Shown: positions 32,211-40,959, counted from the first letter of the stretch. The stretch: DNA of 64,000 bases from Trebonia sp963734665 (GCA_963734665.1 CAVTIR010000007.1:632012-696011); one strand, 5' to 3'. The notes: generated by a model not told the origin, from the sequence alone. Made by a program: numbers and translations.

Positions 32211-34141
32211 CAGCCCCAACTTCTCCCGCCCCCAGTTCCCCCGCACCAACTTCTCCCGGCCCAACATCTCCCGGCTCGAATGCGCAAACGGCCCCGATAG
32301 AAGCGTCAGAAAGCGCAAACGACCCGCTGAAACGCCCCCCGTCGCCGCGCCGTCTCGCGCGCCTCGCCACGATCTTGTTCTTCGACGGCTTCCGCGCCGC
32401 ACCCGGCTGGATGGCGCTCGTCACCACCATGCTCGTCCTCGGCTCCGTCGCCGGCACCTGCTACCCGCTCGGCTACCTGCTGCTCGCCAACGGCGCGCTC
32501 AGCGGCAGCGAGGGCGAGGTCGTCGAGGGCGTCGCGGTCGTCGCCGTCCTGCTCGGCCTCGCCTGGGTGCTCACCGGCATCGGCGCGACCGAGGCGATGG
32601 CGCTGTCCGACAGGATCGCCGTCTACCGGACCAGGCAGATGATCGAGCTGATCAGCGGCGTGCCGACGCTGGAGCACCTGGAGCGCCCCGACTACCTCGC
32701 CCAGGTCGAGCAGCTGAACTCCGGCCGCCGCCAGCTCGCCTCGGCGCCCCGGCAGATTCTCAGCAACGTCTCGTCGGCCGCCCGCATCATCGCCCTGCTC
32801 GTCCTGCTCGGCTCGGTGTCCCCGTGGCTGCTGCTGCTCCCGGTAACGGCCGGGCCGCCGCTGATCGCCGACCGCCTGGCGAAGAAGATCACCAGGAAGT
32901 CCGAGGACGCGATGGCCGCCGACCGCCGCCTCGCCGGCATGATCTTCGATATTTCCTCGGCCCCGGGGGCCGCCGGCGAGCTCCGCTCCTACGGCCTCGC
33001 CCCTCGCCTGAAATCCCTGCACGCGTCCCTGATCGGCGCGCTCGACCGCAGTGCCGCCCGCGAGGCGCGCAAGGTCCTCGCCGTCCAGTCGGTCGGCTGG
33101 CTGCTGTACGCGGCGGGCCTGATGGCCGCGATCGCGTTCGTCGTCATCCGCGCGTCCGCCAGCGGCCCCAACGGTGCCATCTCCCTCGGCACCGTGCTCA
33201 TGACGGTCTCGCTGATCCGCCGCTCCCGCGCCCAGCTGGCCTCGGCCGCCTCGGGCTCGGCCGGCATGATCTCCACCCTGGCGACGGCCGACCGCCTGCT
33301 GTGGCTCGAGGATCATCACGCGAAGGCCGTCGCGGTCGCCGGAACAGCCCAGGCCCCCGAGCGACTGACATCCGCGATAACCGTGCGCGACCTGTCATTC
33401 ACCTATCCAGGGACCGAACGGGTTGTGCTTTCTTCCCTCAACCTCACCCTTCCCGCCGGGGCCACGGTGGCGATCGTGGGGGAAAACGGCTCAGGCAAGA
33501 CGACGCTGGTCAAGCTGCTGCTCGGTATGTACCAGCCGACGTCGGGCGAGATACTGATCGACGGCGTCCCGCTGACATCGATCGCCCATGACAGCTGGCG
33601 GGAGCGGTGCACGGCCGCGTTCCAGGACTTCGCCAGGTTCAGCCTGCCTGCGGTCGAGTCGGTGGGCGTCGCCGACCTGCCCGGACTGTCGTCCGAGCCC
33701 CTCGCCCTGGCTGCGCTCGACCGGGCCGGCGCGGCCGGGCTTGACGCGCAACTGCCTGACGGCCTGTCCACCTACGTCGGCGGCCCGTACACCGGCGGCC
33801 ACAACCTGTCAGGCGGCCAGTGGCAGAAGTTGGCCCTCGGCCGCGCCATGCGCTCACCTGACCCGCTCTTGGTAGCCCTCGACGAGCCGACGGCTTCCCT
33901 GGACGCGCACGCGGAGCAGGCCCTCTTCGACCGCTACACGGCAGCGGCCGCCGGGTACGCGGCGAAATCCGGCACGGTCACCCTTCTGGTCTCGCACCGC
34001 TTCGCGACGGTAAGAATGGCCGACCTGATCGTCTACCTGGAAGAAGGCCACGCGACAGAAGCAGGCACCCACGACGAGCTCCTGGCCAGTGACGGCCGCT
34101 ACGCGGAACTGTTCACCCTCCAGGCAAGCGCCTACCGCTGA
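32207..34141 (+). CDS. ABC exporter half-transporter, second subunit
   Basis: 644 residues from GTG 32207, which overlaps the first subunit stop by four bases. The N-terminus is a repeat-derived Pro/Ser/Thr stretch (APTSPAPSSPAPTSPGPTSP), coded by imperfect 15-bp DNA repeats, preceding the first membrane helix near 70. The nucleotide domain: Walker A VGENGSGKTT, signature LSGGQWQKLALGRAM, Walker B LLVALDEPTASLD, His in LLVSHRFATVRMAD. Both subunits keep canonical motifs, so neither ATP site looks degenerate. The pair lacks an accessory protein gene. Confidence 0.88.
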   Translation: MTAPTSPAPSSPAPTSPGPTSPGSNAQTAPIEASESANDPLKRPPSPRRLARLATILFFDGFRAAPGWMALVTTMLVLGSVAGTCYPLGYLLLANGALSGSEGEVVEGVAVVAVLLGLAWVLTGIGATEAMALSDRIAVYRTRQMIELISGVPTLEHLERPDYLAQVEQLNSGRRQLASAPRQILSNVSSAARIIALLVLLGSVSPWLLLLPVTAGPPLIADRLAKKITRKSEDAMAADRRLAGMIFDISSAPGAAGELRSYGLAPRLKSLHASLIGALDRSAAREARKVLAVQSVGWLLYAAGLMAAIAFVVIRASASGPNGAISLGTVLMTVSLIRRSRAQLASAASGSAGMISTLATADRLLWLEDHHAKAVAVAGTAQAPERLTSAITVRDLSFTYPGTERVVLSSLNLTLPAGATVAIVGENGSGKTTLVKLLLGMYQPTSGEILIDGVPLTSIAHDSWRERCTAAFQDFARFSLPAVESVGVADLPGLSSEPLALAALDRAGAAGLDAQLPDGLSTYVGGPYTGGHNLSGGQWQKLALGRAMRSPDPLLVALDEPTASLDAHAEQALFDRYTAAAAGYAAKSGTVTLLVSHRFATVRMADLIVYLEEGHATEAGTHDELLASDGRYAELFTLQASAYR

Positions 34142-34194
34142 CCTGCAGGGGCGGGTTGCCCAAGTCCTGCCATGGCCCGGGAAGTTCGTCGGCG

Positions 34195-34506
34195 TCAGGG
34201 GACGCCAGCCAGCCGCAAGAGCGCCGTGACCCCGGCGGCGGCGATCACCACCACGGGGAACGGCGCGCGCCGTGCGGCGAGCACGCCGGCGACGAGCACC
34301 CCGGTCGGCCGCGCCCAGCCGGCGAACCCGTGCCCGGACGTGAGTGCGGATGTCGCCGCGAGCGCGATCAGCAGCACCGTGGCCGCGTCGGCGAACAAGC
34401 GCTCCGCGCCGGCCGGCACCGTCACCCGTCCCCGCAGCAGCGGCCCCGTGAGCCGCAATCCGTACGTCACCAGCGCCAGCGCCACAATGGCGGTCATCGG
34501 CATCAT
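34195..34506 (-). CDS. azlD: AzlD domain protein (amino acid exporter small subunit)
   Basis: 103 residues, three to four membrane helices (AIVALALVTYGLRLTGPLL, ATVLLIALAATSAL, FPVVVIAAAGVTALLRL). The TYGLR segment and size are typical of AzlD. Its ATG overlaps the AzlC stop by four bases. AzlCD pairs export branched-chain or other amino acids (BrnFE type). Substrate here is unproven. Confidence 0.8.
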   Translation of the reverse strand: MMPMTAIVALALVTYGLRLTGPLLRGRVTVPAGAERLFADAATVLLIALAATSALTSGHGFAGWARPTGVLVAGVLAARRAPFPVVVIAAAGVTALLRLAGVP

Positions 34507-35471
34507 CGGTTACCTCCGGCCGACAGTTCACCCTGGTCAACAACGGCATCGCCGTCACGACGAGCCGGCGCACCCGCGCCGCGCTCATCAGCCGTCGGCG
34601 GGTTCCTGGCCTCGTCATCGTGGGTAGCCGGCGGCGAAGCCGAACGGTCATCGTCGGGAGCCGGCGACGAAGCCGAACGCCAGCCGCCCCAGCTTCGCCG
34701 CCGGCTCCAGTTCCGCCAGTCCCAGCGCGCGGACAGCCCGCCGAGCGCGGCGAGCAGCGGCAGGCCAGCGGGCAGCACGGGCGTCAGCGCGACCGCGATC
34801 ACCGCCCCGGTCCCCGCGGCGAGCCGGGTCGACCGGGAAGTGAGCGTCGGCAGGGCGAGCGCCAGCATCACCGCGGGGAACGTCGCGTCGAGCCCGAACG
34901 CGTTCGTGTCCCGCACCGTGGACCCCAAGGCCACGCCGAGCAGCACGGCAACGTTCCACACCACGAACAACATGGCGCCGCAGGCCCAGAACGCCGACCG
35001 CCGCCGCGGCGGAGAAGGCTGCCGCATCGCGAACGCCACGGACTCGTCAGTGATGAGGTGTGTGCCGACAAGCTGGCGCAGTCCCCGCAGCCAGCGCCCC
35101 GCCAGCGGATTCCCGCGAGCGTCCGCCGGACCGCCTTCGCCGGCACCACTGCCCGCGCTTGCGGCGCCGGCGTGGTCCGTGCCGCCAACGACGTCCGCTA
35201 CGGCGAGCCCGTAGGGGAACAGCCGGGTGTTCAGCACCGCCCCGGCGAAAACAGCCGCCACCGGTGACCCGCCCGCGAGCACGACCCCGACCGCCGCGAT
35301 CTGCGACCCGCCCGCGAATACGAGGACCGACAGCGCGACGGGTACCCACCACGCCAGCCCGCCGCCCACAGAAGTAGCCCCGAACGAGACCCCGACGATC
35401 CCGTCCGCCAGGCAGACAAGGCCAACATCCCGCAACAGTTCCGGTGAGACTGTTCGCCATAGAATCCGCAT
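34503..35471 (-). CDS. azlC: AzlC family amino acid exporter large subunit
   Basis: 322 residues from ATG 35471; GTG 35489 is an alternative. The AzlC fold is seen in GIVGVSFGATSVGGGLAWWV, FAGGSQIAAVGVVLAGGSP, AGAVLNTRLFPYGLAVAD and THLITDESVAFA. A hydrophilic loop (about 120-150) and a charged, low-complexity C-terminal tail of about 70 residues are unusual additions. The probable promoter, TTGACG with an 18-bp spacer to CATTAT, ends at the ATG, implying a leaderless message, and both hexamers lie in or next to the two operators of the divergent XRE-cupin regulator. Confidence 0.85.
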   Translation of the reverse strand: MRILWRTVSPELLRDVGLVCLADGIVGVSFGATSVGGGLAWWVPVALSVLVFAGGSQIAAVGVVLAGGSPVAAVFAGAVLNTRLFPYGLAVADVVGGTDHAGAASAGSGAGEGGPADARGNPLAGRWLRGLRQLVGTHLITDESVAFAMRQPSPPRRRSAFWACGAMLFVVWNVAVLLGVALGSTVRDTNAFGLDATFPAVMLALALPTLTSRSTRLAAGTGAVIAVALTPVLPAGLPLLAALGGLSARWDWRNWSRRRSWGGWRSASSPAPDDDRSASPPATHDDEARNPPTADERGAGAPARRDGDAVVDQGELSAGGNR

Positions 35472-35516
35472 GTTCAATATAATGAACACAGTGGTAGCTG
35501 TTCGTCAAACCGAACA
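35471..35516. promoter_or_regulatory. Two 18-bp operators between azlC and the XRE-cupin gene
   Basis: TGTTCAATATAATGAACA (35471-35488) and TGTTCGTCAAACCGAACA (35499-35516) are perfect 6-6-6 inverted repeats with the consensus TGTTCR-N6-YGAACA, centres 28 bp apart. On the azlC strand the first covers the -10 and the second contains the -35 TTGACG. Binding by the XRE-cupin regulator is a strong inference. Confidence 0.7.
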
Positions 35517-35539
35517 TAGCAGACGACGGAGCGAACGAC

Positions 35540-36157
35540 ATGTCAATGTCAGAGGCGGGAAGCGCGCGAAGCGCGGGAAGGACGGGGAGCGCGGGAAACG
35601 CGGGGACCCCGTCCAACATCGTCGCCCTCGTCTCGATGTCCCTGCGCCGCGAGCGGGCAAGGGCCGCCCTGTCGCTGACCGAACTGGCCAAGCGGGCCGG
35701 CATCGCCAAGTCGACCCTCTCTCAGCTGGAGAACGGCACAGGCAACCCGTCCCTTGAGACCCTGTGGGCCCTGGGGACCGCGCTTGGCGTGCCGCTCAGT
35801 CGCCTCATCGACCCGCCAAGAAGTGACATCCGGGTGATCCGCGCGGGGGAGGGCGTCGTCGTGCACGCAGAGCACGACCCCTACGAGGCGACGATCCTCG
35901 CGTCCTGCCCGCCAGGCGCCCGCCGCGACATCTTCCGGGTCGTCGCCGAGCCGGGCATGGGCCACCTCGCCCGCCCCCACACGGCCGGCACGGTCGAGCA
36001 CCTGATCCTCGGCACAGGCCGCGTCCTGGCAGGCCCAGAAGGCGAGGCCGTCGAACTCGGCCCCGGCGACTACCTCCGCTACCCCAGCGACATCCCGCAC
36101 ATCTTCAACGCCCTGGAGCCAAACACGCTGGGCGTGATCATCATGGAGCACGTCTGA
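35540..36157 (+). CDS. XRE-family regulator with C-terminal cupin domain
   Basis: 205 residues from ATG 35540, GGAG eight bases upstream. After a Ser/Ala/Gly leader, the helix-turn-helix reads LSLTELAKRAGIAKSTLSQLENGTGNPSLETLWALGTAL (about 44-82). The cupin sensor domain includes HLARPHTAGTVEHLILGTG and LGPGDYLRYPSDIPHIFNAL. Proteins of this type divergent from azlCD usually repress the exporter and respond to an amino acid. The paired palindromes in the shared 68-bp promoter region support direct and autogenous control. Confidence 0.88.
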   Translation: MSMSEAGSARSAGRTGSAGNAGTPSNIVALVSMSLRRERARAALSLTELAKRAGIAKSTLSQLENGTGNPSLETLWALGTALGVPLSRLIDPPRSDIRVIRAGEGVVVHAEHDPYEATILASCPPGARRDIFRVVAEPGMGHLARPHTAGTVEHLILGTGRVLAGPEGEAVELGPGDYLRYPSDIPHIFNALEPNTLGVIIMEHV

Positions 36158-36274
36158 CACCGAATTCAAAGCATCTTCCCGAACGGAAGGTGTTCCACCC
36201 CCGCGTTCCGTGTCCCTCTCCTGCGTGGGGGACGCGGGGCTGGCGAGTATGCCGGAGTGCAGTGCGCGCCTCAA

Positions 36275-36315
36275 CCGGGAACGGGCGCGACCAGAGTAAG
36301 TCGCACCCGTTCCGG
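36275..36315. terminator. Hairpin between convergent XRE-cupin and OFA transporter genes
   Basis: CCGGGAACGGGCGCGAC pairs with GTCGCACCCGTTCCGG (one G-T/A-C irregularity), 8-nt loop. Position between converging genes suits bidirectional termination. Confidence 0.65.
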
Positions 36316-36332
36316 GGATGTGGTGTTGGGAG

Positions 36333-37790
36333 TTAAACGGCCTTGGAGACCTCCTGCCTGGCGGGGACCGCTGCCGTCTTGGCGAGGGCGCGCTCGTACT
36401 GCTCCCTCGTGGGCGTCTTGCACTTGAAGTACACGACGATCGCGGCGACGGCGCCGAGTGCGGCACCGAAGAAGAAGCCGCGCTCCCAGTGGAAGGTTGC
36501 CGCGCCGTACAGGGTGCCGGTCATGATGAGCGCCGCCAGGCCGCCGGCGAAGGAGCCGCCGAGTGCCTTGAAGGCGTAGATGGAGCCGTAGTTGAGCGCG
36601 TTGTTGTTCTCGCCGTAGTAGTCGGCCACGGTCGCTGCGGTCATCGGGAAGTTGGCGCCGGACAGGCCGCCGGAGATCACCGCGCAGATCGCGAAGAGCG
36701 CCGGCTGGTGCGATAGCCCGGCCCAGAGCGTCAGCAGCTGGAAGACGACGTTCAGCGAGTAGGCGTAGGCCATGGTGCGCCGCCGCCCGATGTACTCGGA
36801 GATGTAGCCGTAGATGGGCCGGCAGAGACCGTCGGCAAGGTTGAAGCCCGCCGCGCCACCGACCGCCGCCCACAGGCCCAGGTGCTCCGCCGTGCCGAAG
36901 CTGAAGTAGAAGGCCACGCCGAACAGGGAGCAGCCGATATACAGGGCATACTGTATGCCAAGCCACTTAGCCTGCGGCGTCGCCCACATGGTCTTGAGCG
37001 AGTAGTGGCCGAACGCCGGCGGGTTGCTCAGCAGGTCACGGGCGGTCCGCTTGTTCTTCGCCCAGTCGAGGGGGTTGACCTCGGCCGGCCACCAGTTCTT
37101 TGGCGGGTCCTTGAGGAACCAGCCGAAGACGCCGATGCCGACCGTCATGATGATGCCCTGGATGAGGATGAAGTGCTGCGTGGCGCCCGCGGACATGGTG
37201 CTGACGCCGCCCGCGGTGGCGAAGCCGCCGATGGCGAGGATGAACGGCACCGAGCCGTAGGCCCAGCCGCCGTTGACGAAGCCGGTCCGCCAGCCCTTCT
37301 TCTCCGGGTACCACTTGGCGACGATGTTGATCGCGCTTGAGTACACCATGCCGGAGCCGACGCCGCCGAGGAACGCGTAGCCGAAGTACGCCTCCCAGAT
37401 GTTCGTGCCGTAGGCGGTGATCGTGTAGGCGAGGACGCCGCAGATCAGGCCGCCGGCCATGGTCGCCCAGCGGACAGACACAATGCCCCTGTTGCGCAGG
37501 AAGCCGGCGCCGATCTGCACGAACGACTCGAAGATCACGAAGAACGAGAAGAGCCAGAAGGTGGGCGCGTCGCCCCAGTGGTGCGCGGCCTGGAGCGATC
37601 CGCTCAGCGCCCCCCAGGTGTACTCGACGAGGCCGGACAGGCACATGACCGCCCAGGCGGCCATGATGACCGTCCCGCGCGAGTAGCCGATGAGTTGTTT
37701 CGGCGTCTCGCCGACGCGGAAGACCCGCCCAGTCTCGTTCGTGATGAGCCGGTAGTCGGCGGGCTCACCAATCCCTGCCATCTCTGCCAC
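36333..37790 (-). CDS. OFA family MFS transporter (probable oxalate:formate antiporter)
   Basis: 485 residues from GTG 37790, AAGGA ten bases upstream. Twelve membrane helices; first after QLIGYSRGTVIMAAWAVMCL. OFA features: GFLRNRGIVSVRWATMAGG, GVGSGMVYSSAINIVAKWYP, EKKGWRTGFVNGGWAYGS, and the helix 8-9 loop GLCRPIYGYISEYIGRRRTM. OFA carriers such as OxlT exchange oxalate for formate. The neighbourhood of formyl-CoA transferases and oxalyl-CoA decarboxylase, plus a shared GntR-type box at 37811, makes oxalate the best substrate guess. Confidence 0.85.
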   Translation of the reverse strand: MAEMAGIGEPADYRLITNETGRVFRVGETPKQLIGYSRGTVIMAAWAVMCLSGLVEYTWGALSGSLQAAHHWGDAPTFWLFSFFVIFESFVQIGAGFLRNRGIVSVRWATMAGGLICGVLAYTITAYGTNIWEAYFGYAFLGGVGSGMVYSSAINIVAKWYPEKKGWRTGFVNGGWAYGSVPFILAIGGFATAGGVSTMSAGATQHFILIQGIIMTVGIGVFGWFLKDPPKNWWPAEVNPLDWAKNKRTARDLLSNPPAFGHYSLKTMWATPQAKWLGIQYALYIGCSLFGVAFYFSFGTAEHLGLWAAVGGAAGFNLADGLCRPIYGYISEYIGRRRTMAYAYSLNVVFQLLTLWAGLSHQPALFAICAVISGGLSGANFPMTAATVADYYGENNNALNYGSIYAFKALGGSFAGGLAALIMTGTLYGAATFHWERGFFFGAALGAVAAIVVYFKCKTPTREQYERALAKTAAVPARQEVSKAV

Positions 37791-38202
37791 GACGTTCCTT
37801 CCATTGGATTCTGTATACAGGCCCTAGCTGAGGGGCCCCGGACCAAGCTTGTCTGGCTTTGCCCGATGCGGGAGAAGTTCGTTATTGCCGACGGTAGATT
37901 TGGTCGTCAGGTGATGCAATACGCGAACTCATAATTTTTCCCCAGGATGGGAATTTCTGGACGGCCAGGCGTCGTGGCGGCCGGTAGTTGATCTTCAAAG
38001 ATGCTTCTGACGTGCTGAAACACAAAAATGAGAATAAGTTCAGACTGTTTTGAGAATCTTTGTCGCGCAGGGGCTTCTTTCGGCCATAATTTAAATGCGC
38101 AAATGCCATTGCCGCGGCCCGTTATGGCGTGTCGACCGCGGTAGGAGTGTGCTTTAAATTCATGTCGTTATCGAGTTAATCGCTAACGGCTTGTTCGTAC
38201 TG
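37791..38202. other. 412-bp gene-free, relatively AT-rich stretch
   Basis: Between the OFA transporter start and the end of the CoA-transferase gene. It contains the regulatory box at 37811-37820. From about 37900 to 38180 the base composition is clearly more AT-rich than the surroundings, with no coding pattern on either strand that I can support. Confidence 0.5.
37811..37820 (-). promoter_or_regulatory. Oxalate-regulon box 1 (CTGTATACAG)
   Basis: Perfect 10-bp palindrome matching YTGNATACAR, 20 bases upstream of the OFA transporter GTG. Similar boxes precede the CoA-transferase, GntR and oxc genes. It is the likely operator of the GntR protein at 39611. Confidence 0.6.
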
Positions 38203-39432
38203 TCAGATCGCGCCATCCTCCCTGAGTTCCTTGATCTGGTCCGGCAGGTAGCCGAGGGAGGCGAGCACCTCGCTGGTGTGCTCGCCGAGCAGCGGCGAGG
38301 GCGCGACCTTCACCGGGGAGTCGGAGAGCCGCAGCGGACAGCCGACGGTCTTGAACCGTCCGCGCTCGGGGTGCTCGACCTCGACAACGCTGCCGAGCTC
38401 GGCCAGGGTCTCGTCCTCGATGAGCTCCTTCGTCGACAGGATCGGCCCGCACGGGATGTCGCGGGCGTTGAGCAGGTCGAGGACCTCCCACTTGCTGAGC
38501 CTGGAGGTCCACTCCTCGATAAGGCCGAACATCTTGTCCAGCTTCGGCAGCCGCGCCTCGGGGGTCGCCCACTCGGGGTCGTCCGCGAGCTCGGGACGGC
38601 CGATCAGCTCCGCGATCGGCCTCCAGCCGGGCGGCTGGACGATGACGTAGACGTAGTCGTTGGGCCCGCCAGGCGCGCACCTGACGGCCCAGCCGGGCTG
38701 GCCGCCGCCTGAGGCGTTGCCGGAGCGGGGCACCTCGTCACCGAAGGTCAGGTTGGGGTACTCGTGCAGCGGCCCGGCCGCCAGGCGCTGCTGGTCGCGG
38801 AGCTTGACACGGCACAGGTTGAGCACGGCGTCCTGCATGGACACCTCGACGCGCTGGCCGCTGCCGGTCACCGTCCGCTGGTAAAGCGCGGCGAGGATGC
38901 CCGCCACGAGGTGGATCCCGCTGCCTGAGTCGCCGATCTGGGCGCCGGTCGCGGTGGGCGGCCCGTCCTCGAAGCCGGTGGTGCTCATCGCGCCGCCCAT
39001 GGCCTGCGCGACGACCTCGTAGGCCTTGAAGCTGGCGTACCTGCCGGGGCCGAAACCCTTGATTGAGGCGTAGATGAGCCGCTCGTTCAGCTCGTGCAGC
39101 ACCTCCCACGTGTAGCCGAAGCGGTCCATCACGCCGGGGCCGAAGTTCTCCACCAGGACGTCAGCGTCCGTGGCGAGCCTGGCGAAGACTTCCCGGCCTT
39201 GCGGCGATTTCATGTTCACCGTGATGCTGCGCTTATTGCAGTTCAGCATGGTGAAGTAGAGGCTGTCGGCGCCGGGGACGTCGCGCAACTGACCCCGGGT
39301 GACGTCCCCGCGGCCGGGCGCCTCCACCTTGACCACGTCCGCGCCGAGCCAGGCGAGGATCTGCGTAGCGGAGGGGCCAGACTGCACGTGCGTCATGTCG
39401 ACGACACGCACTCCCTCAAGCGCCTTGGTCAT
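38203..39432 (-). CDS. CoA-transferase family III, formyl-CoA:oxalate CoA-transferase-like (paralogue 1)
   Basis: 409 residues; GGAGGAG seven bases before ATG 39432. Family III pattern: MTHVQSGPSATQILAWLGADVVKVE (CoA-binding), GDSGSGIHLVAGI with the Asp that forms the acyl intermediate, and VSMQDAVLNLCRVKLRDQQRL. The Gly-rich gating loop reads SGGGQPGW, where the oxalate enzyme (and the paralogue at 42818) has GGGGQPGW. The sequence is more diverged from O. formigenes Frc than the paralogue. It may use another acyl donor or act in oxalate turnover. Divergent from the GntR regulator across two YTGNATACAR boxes. Confidence 0.8.
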   Translation of the reverse strand: MTKALEGVRVVDMTHVQSGPSATQILAWLGADVVKVEAPGRGDVTRGQLRDVPGADSLYFTMLNCNKRSITVNMKSPQGREVFARLATDADVLVENFGPGVMDRFGYTWEVLHELNERLIYASIKGFGPGRYASFKAYEVVAQAMGGAMSTTGFEDGPPTATGAQIGDSGSGIHLVAGILAALYQRTVTGSGQRVEVSMQDAVLNLCRVKLRDQQRLAAGPLHEYPNLTFGDEVPRSGNASGGGQPGWAVRCAPGGPNDYVYVIVQPPGWRPIAELIGRPELADDPEWATPEARLPKLDKMFGLIEEWTSRLSKWEVLDLLNARDIPCGPILSTKELIEDETLAELGSVVEVEHPERGRFKTVGCPLRLSDSPVKVAPSPLLGEHTSEVLASLGYLPDQIKELREDGAI

Positions 39433-39488
39433 CTGCTCCTCCGGTTTTCCTTCGTGGGTTGAGGGCGCGCCCGTAGGCGTGGCAGCAA

Positions 39489-39550
39489 TTGCATACAGTA
39501 TTCCCAGGTTGGCGTCTCTTCAAGAGACAGGAATAGTACATTGCATACAA
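39489..39550. promoter_or_regulatory. Oxalate-regulon boxes 2 and 3
   Basis: TTGCATACAG (39489-39498) and TTGCATACAA (39541-39550), 52 bp apart, in the 178-bp divergent promoter between the CoA-transferase and GntR genes. Both fit YTGNATACAR. One box probably serves each promoter. Confidence 0.6.
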
Positions 39551-39610
39551 GATGCGGTACGGTGAGGCAGCGGGGGGCGCTCTCTCGGTACCCAGTTCGT
39601 CGAAGAAGAG

Positions 39611-40315
39611 ATGAGCATTGGCATGCCTGATCCACTCACCGCCGGCACGCGCCGTGTGGCACGCCCGGCGCCGTTGCGGCAGGCCGTCTACGACACGCTG
39701 GCGGAGATGATCGCCGGCGGCTCGCTCAAGCCGGGACAGCACCTAGTGGAGTCCGAGATCGCCGACCACCTGGGCGTCAGCCGGCAGCCCATCCGCGAGG
39801 CCCTGCAGCGGCTCGCGGTCGACGGCTGGGTGGAACTGCGCCCGGCCTACGGCGCCTACGTGCACATCCCGACCACGGAAGAGGTCGCACAGTTGCTCGG
39901 CGTCCGCTCGGTCCTTGAGGCGTACTCGGCCCGCGAGGCCGCGCAGCACGCCACCGCGGAGCGCATGGCCCGGCTGCGGGAACTATACGACGCCGGCATG
40001 GCCGCGCTCGCGGCCGACAAGGAGAGCGACCTCGTCGTCGCTAACGCCGATCTGCACGCGTACATCGTGCAGATGTCGGGTAACCGGGTGCTCGCCGAGC
40101 TCATCTCGCAGGTCGAGCGGCGAGTCCGCTGGTACTACACCCCGATCGCCCGGCCCCGCGGCAAGGAGGCCTGGCACGAGCACAACGGCCTGATCGACGC
40201 CATCGCAGCCGGTGACGCCGATCAGGCCGAGCAGCTGATGCGCGCGCACACCGAGCGGACCACGGAGTTCTACCGCCAGGAGTTCGTCACGGCGCAGAAC
40301 GCGCCGGCGGGCTGA
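39611..40315 (+). CDS. GntR family (FCD-type) transcriptional regulator
   Basis: 234 residues. Winged helix: LRQAVYDTLAEMIAGGSLKPGQHLVESEIADHL then GVSRQPIREALQRLAVDGWVE, followed by AYVHIPTTEEVAQLLGVRSVLEAYSAREAA, the start of the all-helical FCD domain, with metal/ligand His residues at NADLHAYIV and AWHEHNGLIDAI. FCD regulators bind organic acids or acyl-CoA. Position divergent from a CoA-transferase and next to oxc indicates the oxalate regulator, with the YTGNATACAR boxes as operators and probable autoregulation. Confidence 0.88.
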   Translation: MSIGMPDPLTAGTRRVARPAPLRQAVYDTLAEMIAGGSLKPGQHLVESEIADHLGVSRQPIREALQRLAVDGWVELRPAYGAYVHIPTTEEVAQLLGVRSVLEAYSAREAAQHATAERMARLRELYDAGMAALAADKESDLVVANADLHAYIVQMSGNRVLAELISQVERRVRWYYTPIARPRGKEAWHEHNGLIDAIAAGDADQAEQLMRAHTERTTEFYRQEFVTAQNAPAG

Positions 40316-40351
40316 GCCTCCTCACGCCATTACCCACTTCGGTTGCGTGCC

Positions 40352-40819
40352 TCACTCAGGACCGGAACCAGAACCCGCCGGCCCGTCAAGCTCGCGCAGC
40401 TTCCGCTCGGCCTCGGCCAGCCGCAGGCGCAGTTCCCGCTCGGCCATCCAGCGCTCGGTCACGTCCCTGATGAGCGCCGTGATCCCGGCGATCTTGCCGT
40501 CAGCGTCGCGCAGCAGGGCCACGCTGAACTCGATCGACAGCCGACGGCCGTCCCGGTGGGCGGCGGGCACCTTCAGCAGGGTGTCGCCGTACTTCGTCTC
40601 GCCGCTGGCCATCACACCGTCGTAGCCGGCCCAGTGCCTGGCCCGCTGCTTCTCCGGGATGATCAGGTCGAGACTCTGCCCCAGAGCCTCCGCCGCCGGG
40701 TAACCGAAAACGCGCTCTGCCCCGCCGTTCCACAAGACGATGATTCCGGTGGGGTCGCTGACCACGATCGCCTCAGGTGCCTCGCGCACGACCGCTTGTG
40801 CCAGCCAGTCCTGGTCCAT
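40352..40819 (-). CDS. PAS domain protein
   Basis: 155 residues from ATG 40819; GGAGAGG lies about eight bases upstream. One PAS domain: REAPEAIVVSDPTGIIVLWNGGAERVFGYPAAEALG, GRRLSIEFSVALLRDADGKIAGITALIRDVTER, then a short coiled coil (AERELRLRLAEAERKLRELDG). There is no output domain, so it would sense a ligand or redox state and signal through a partner. Located between gntR and oxc on the opposite strand, sharing the promoter region that carries box 4. A role in oxalate sensing is possible but unproven. Confidence 0.8.
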   Translation of the reverse strand: MDQDWLAQAVVREAPEAIVVSDPTGIIVLWNGGAERVFGYPAAEALGQSLDLIIPEKQRARHWAGYDGVMASGETKYGDTLLKVPAAHRDGRRLSIEFSVALLRDADGKIAGITALIRDVTERWMAERELRLRLAEAERKLRELDGPAGSGSGPE

Positions 40820-40949
40820 AGCCCGCCTCTCCTTTCCCGTCATCCCCTTTGCGGCTCCCTGCCCGTTATCCGGTTTGCGACCCGTCTGCACGGCCCGTGG
40901 GACAGACCATGTTGACGCCCTCTGGACCCAAGCTACTAGAAGCTGGATA

Positions 40950-40959
40950 CTGAATACAA
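40950..40959 (+). promoter_or_regulatory. Oxalate-regulon box 4 (CTGAATACAA)
   Basis: Fits YTGNATACAR; 81 bases upstream of the oxc ATG, in the region shared with the divergent PAS gene. Confidence 0.5.
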
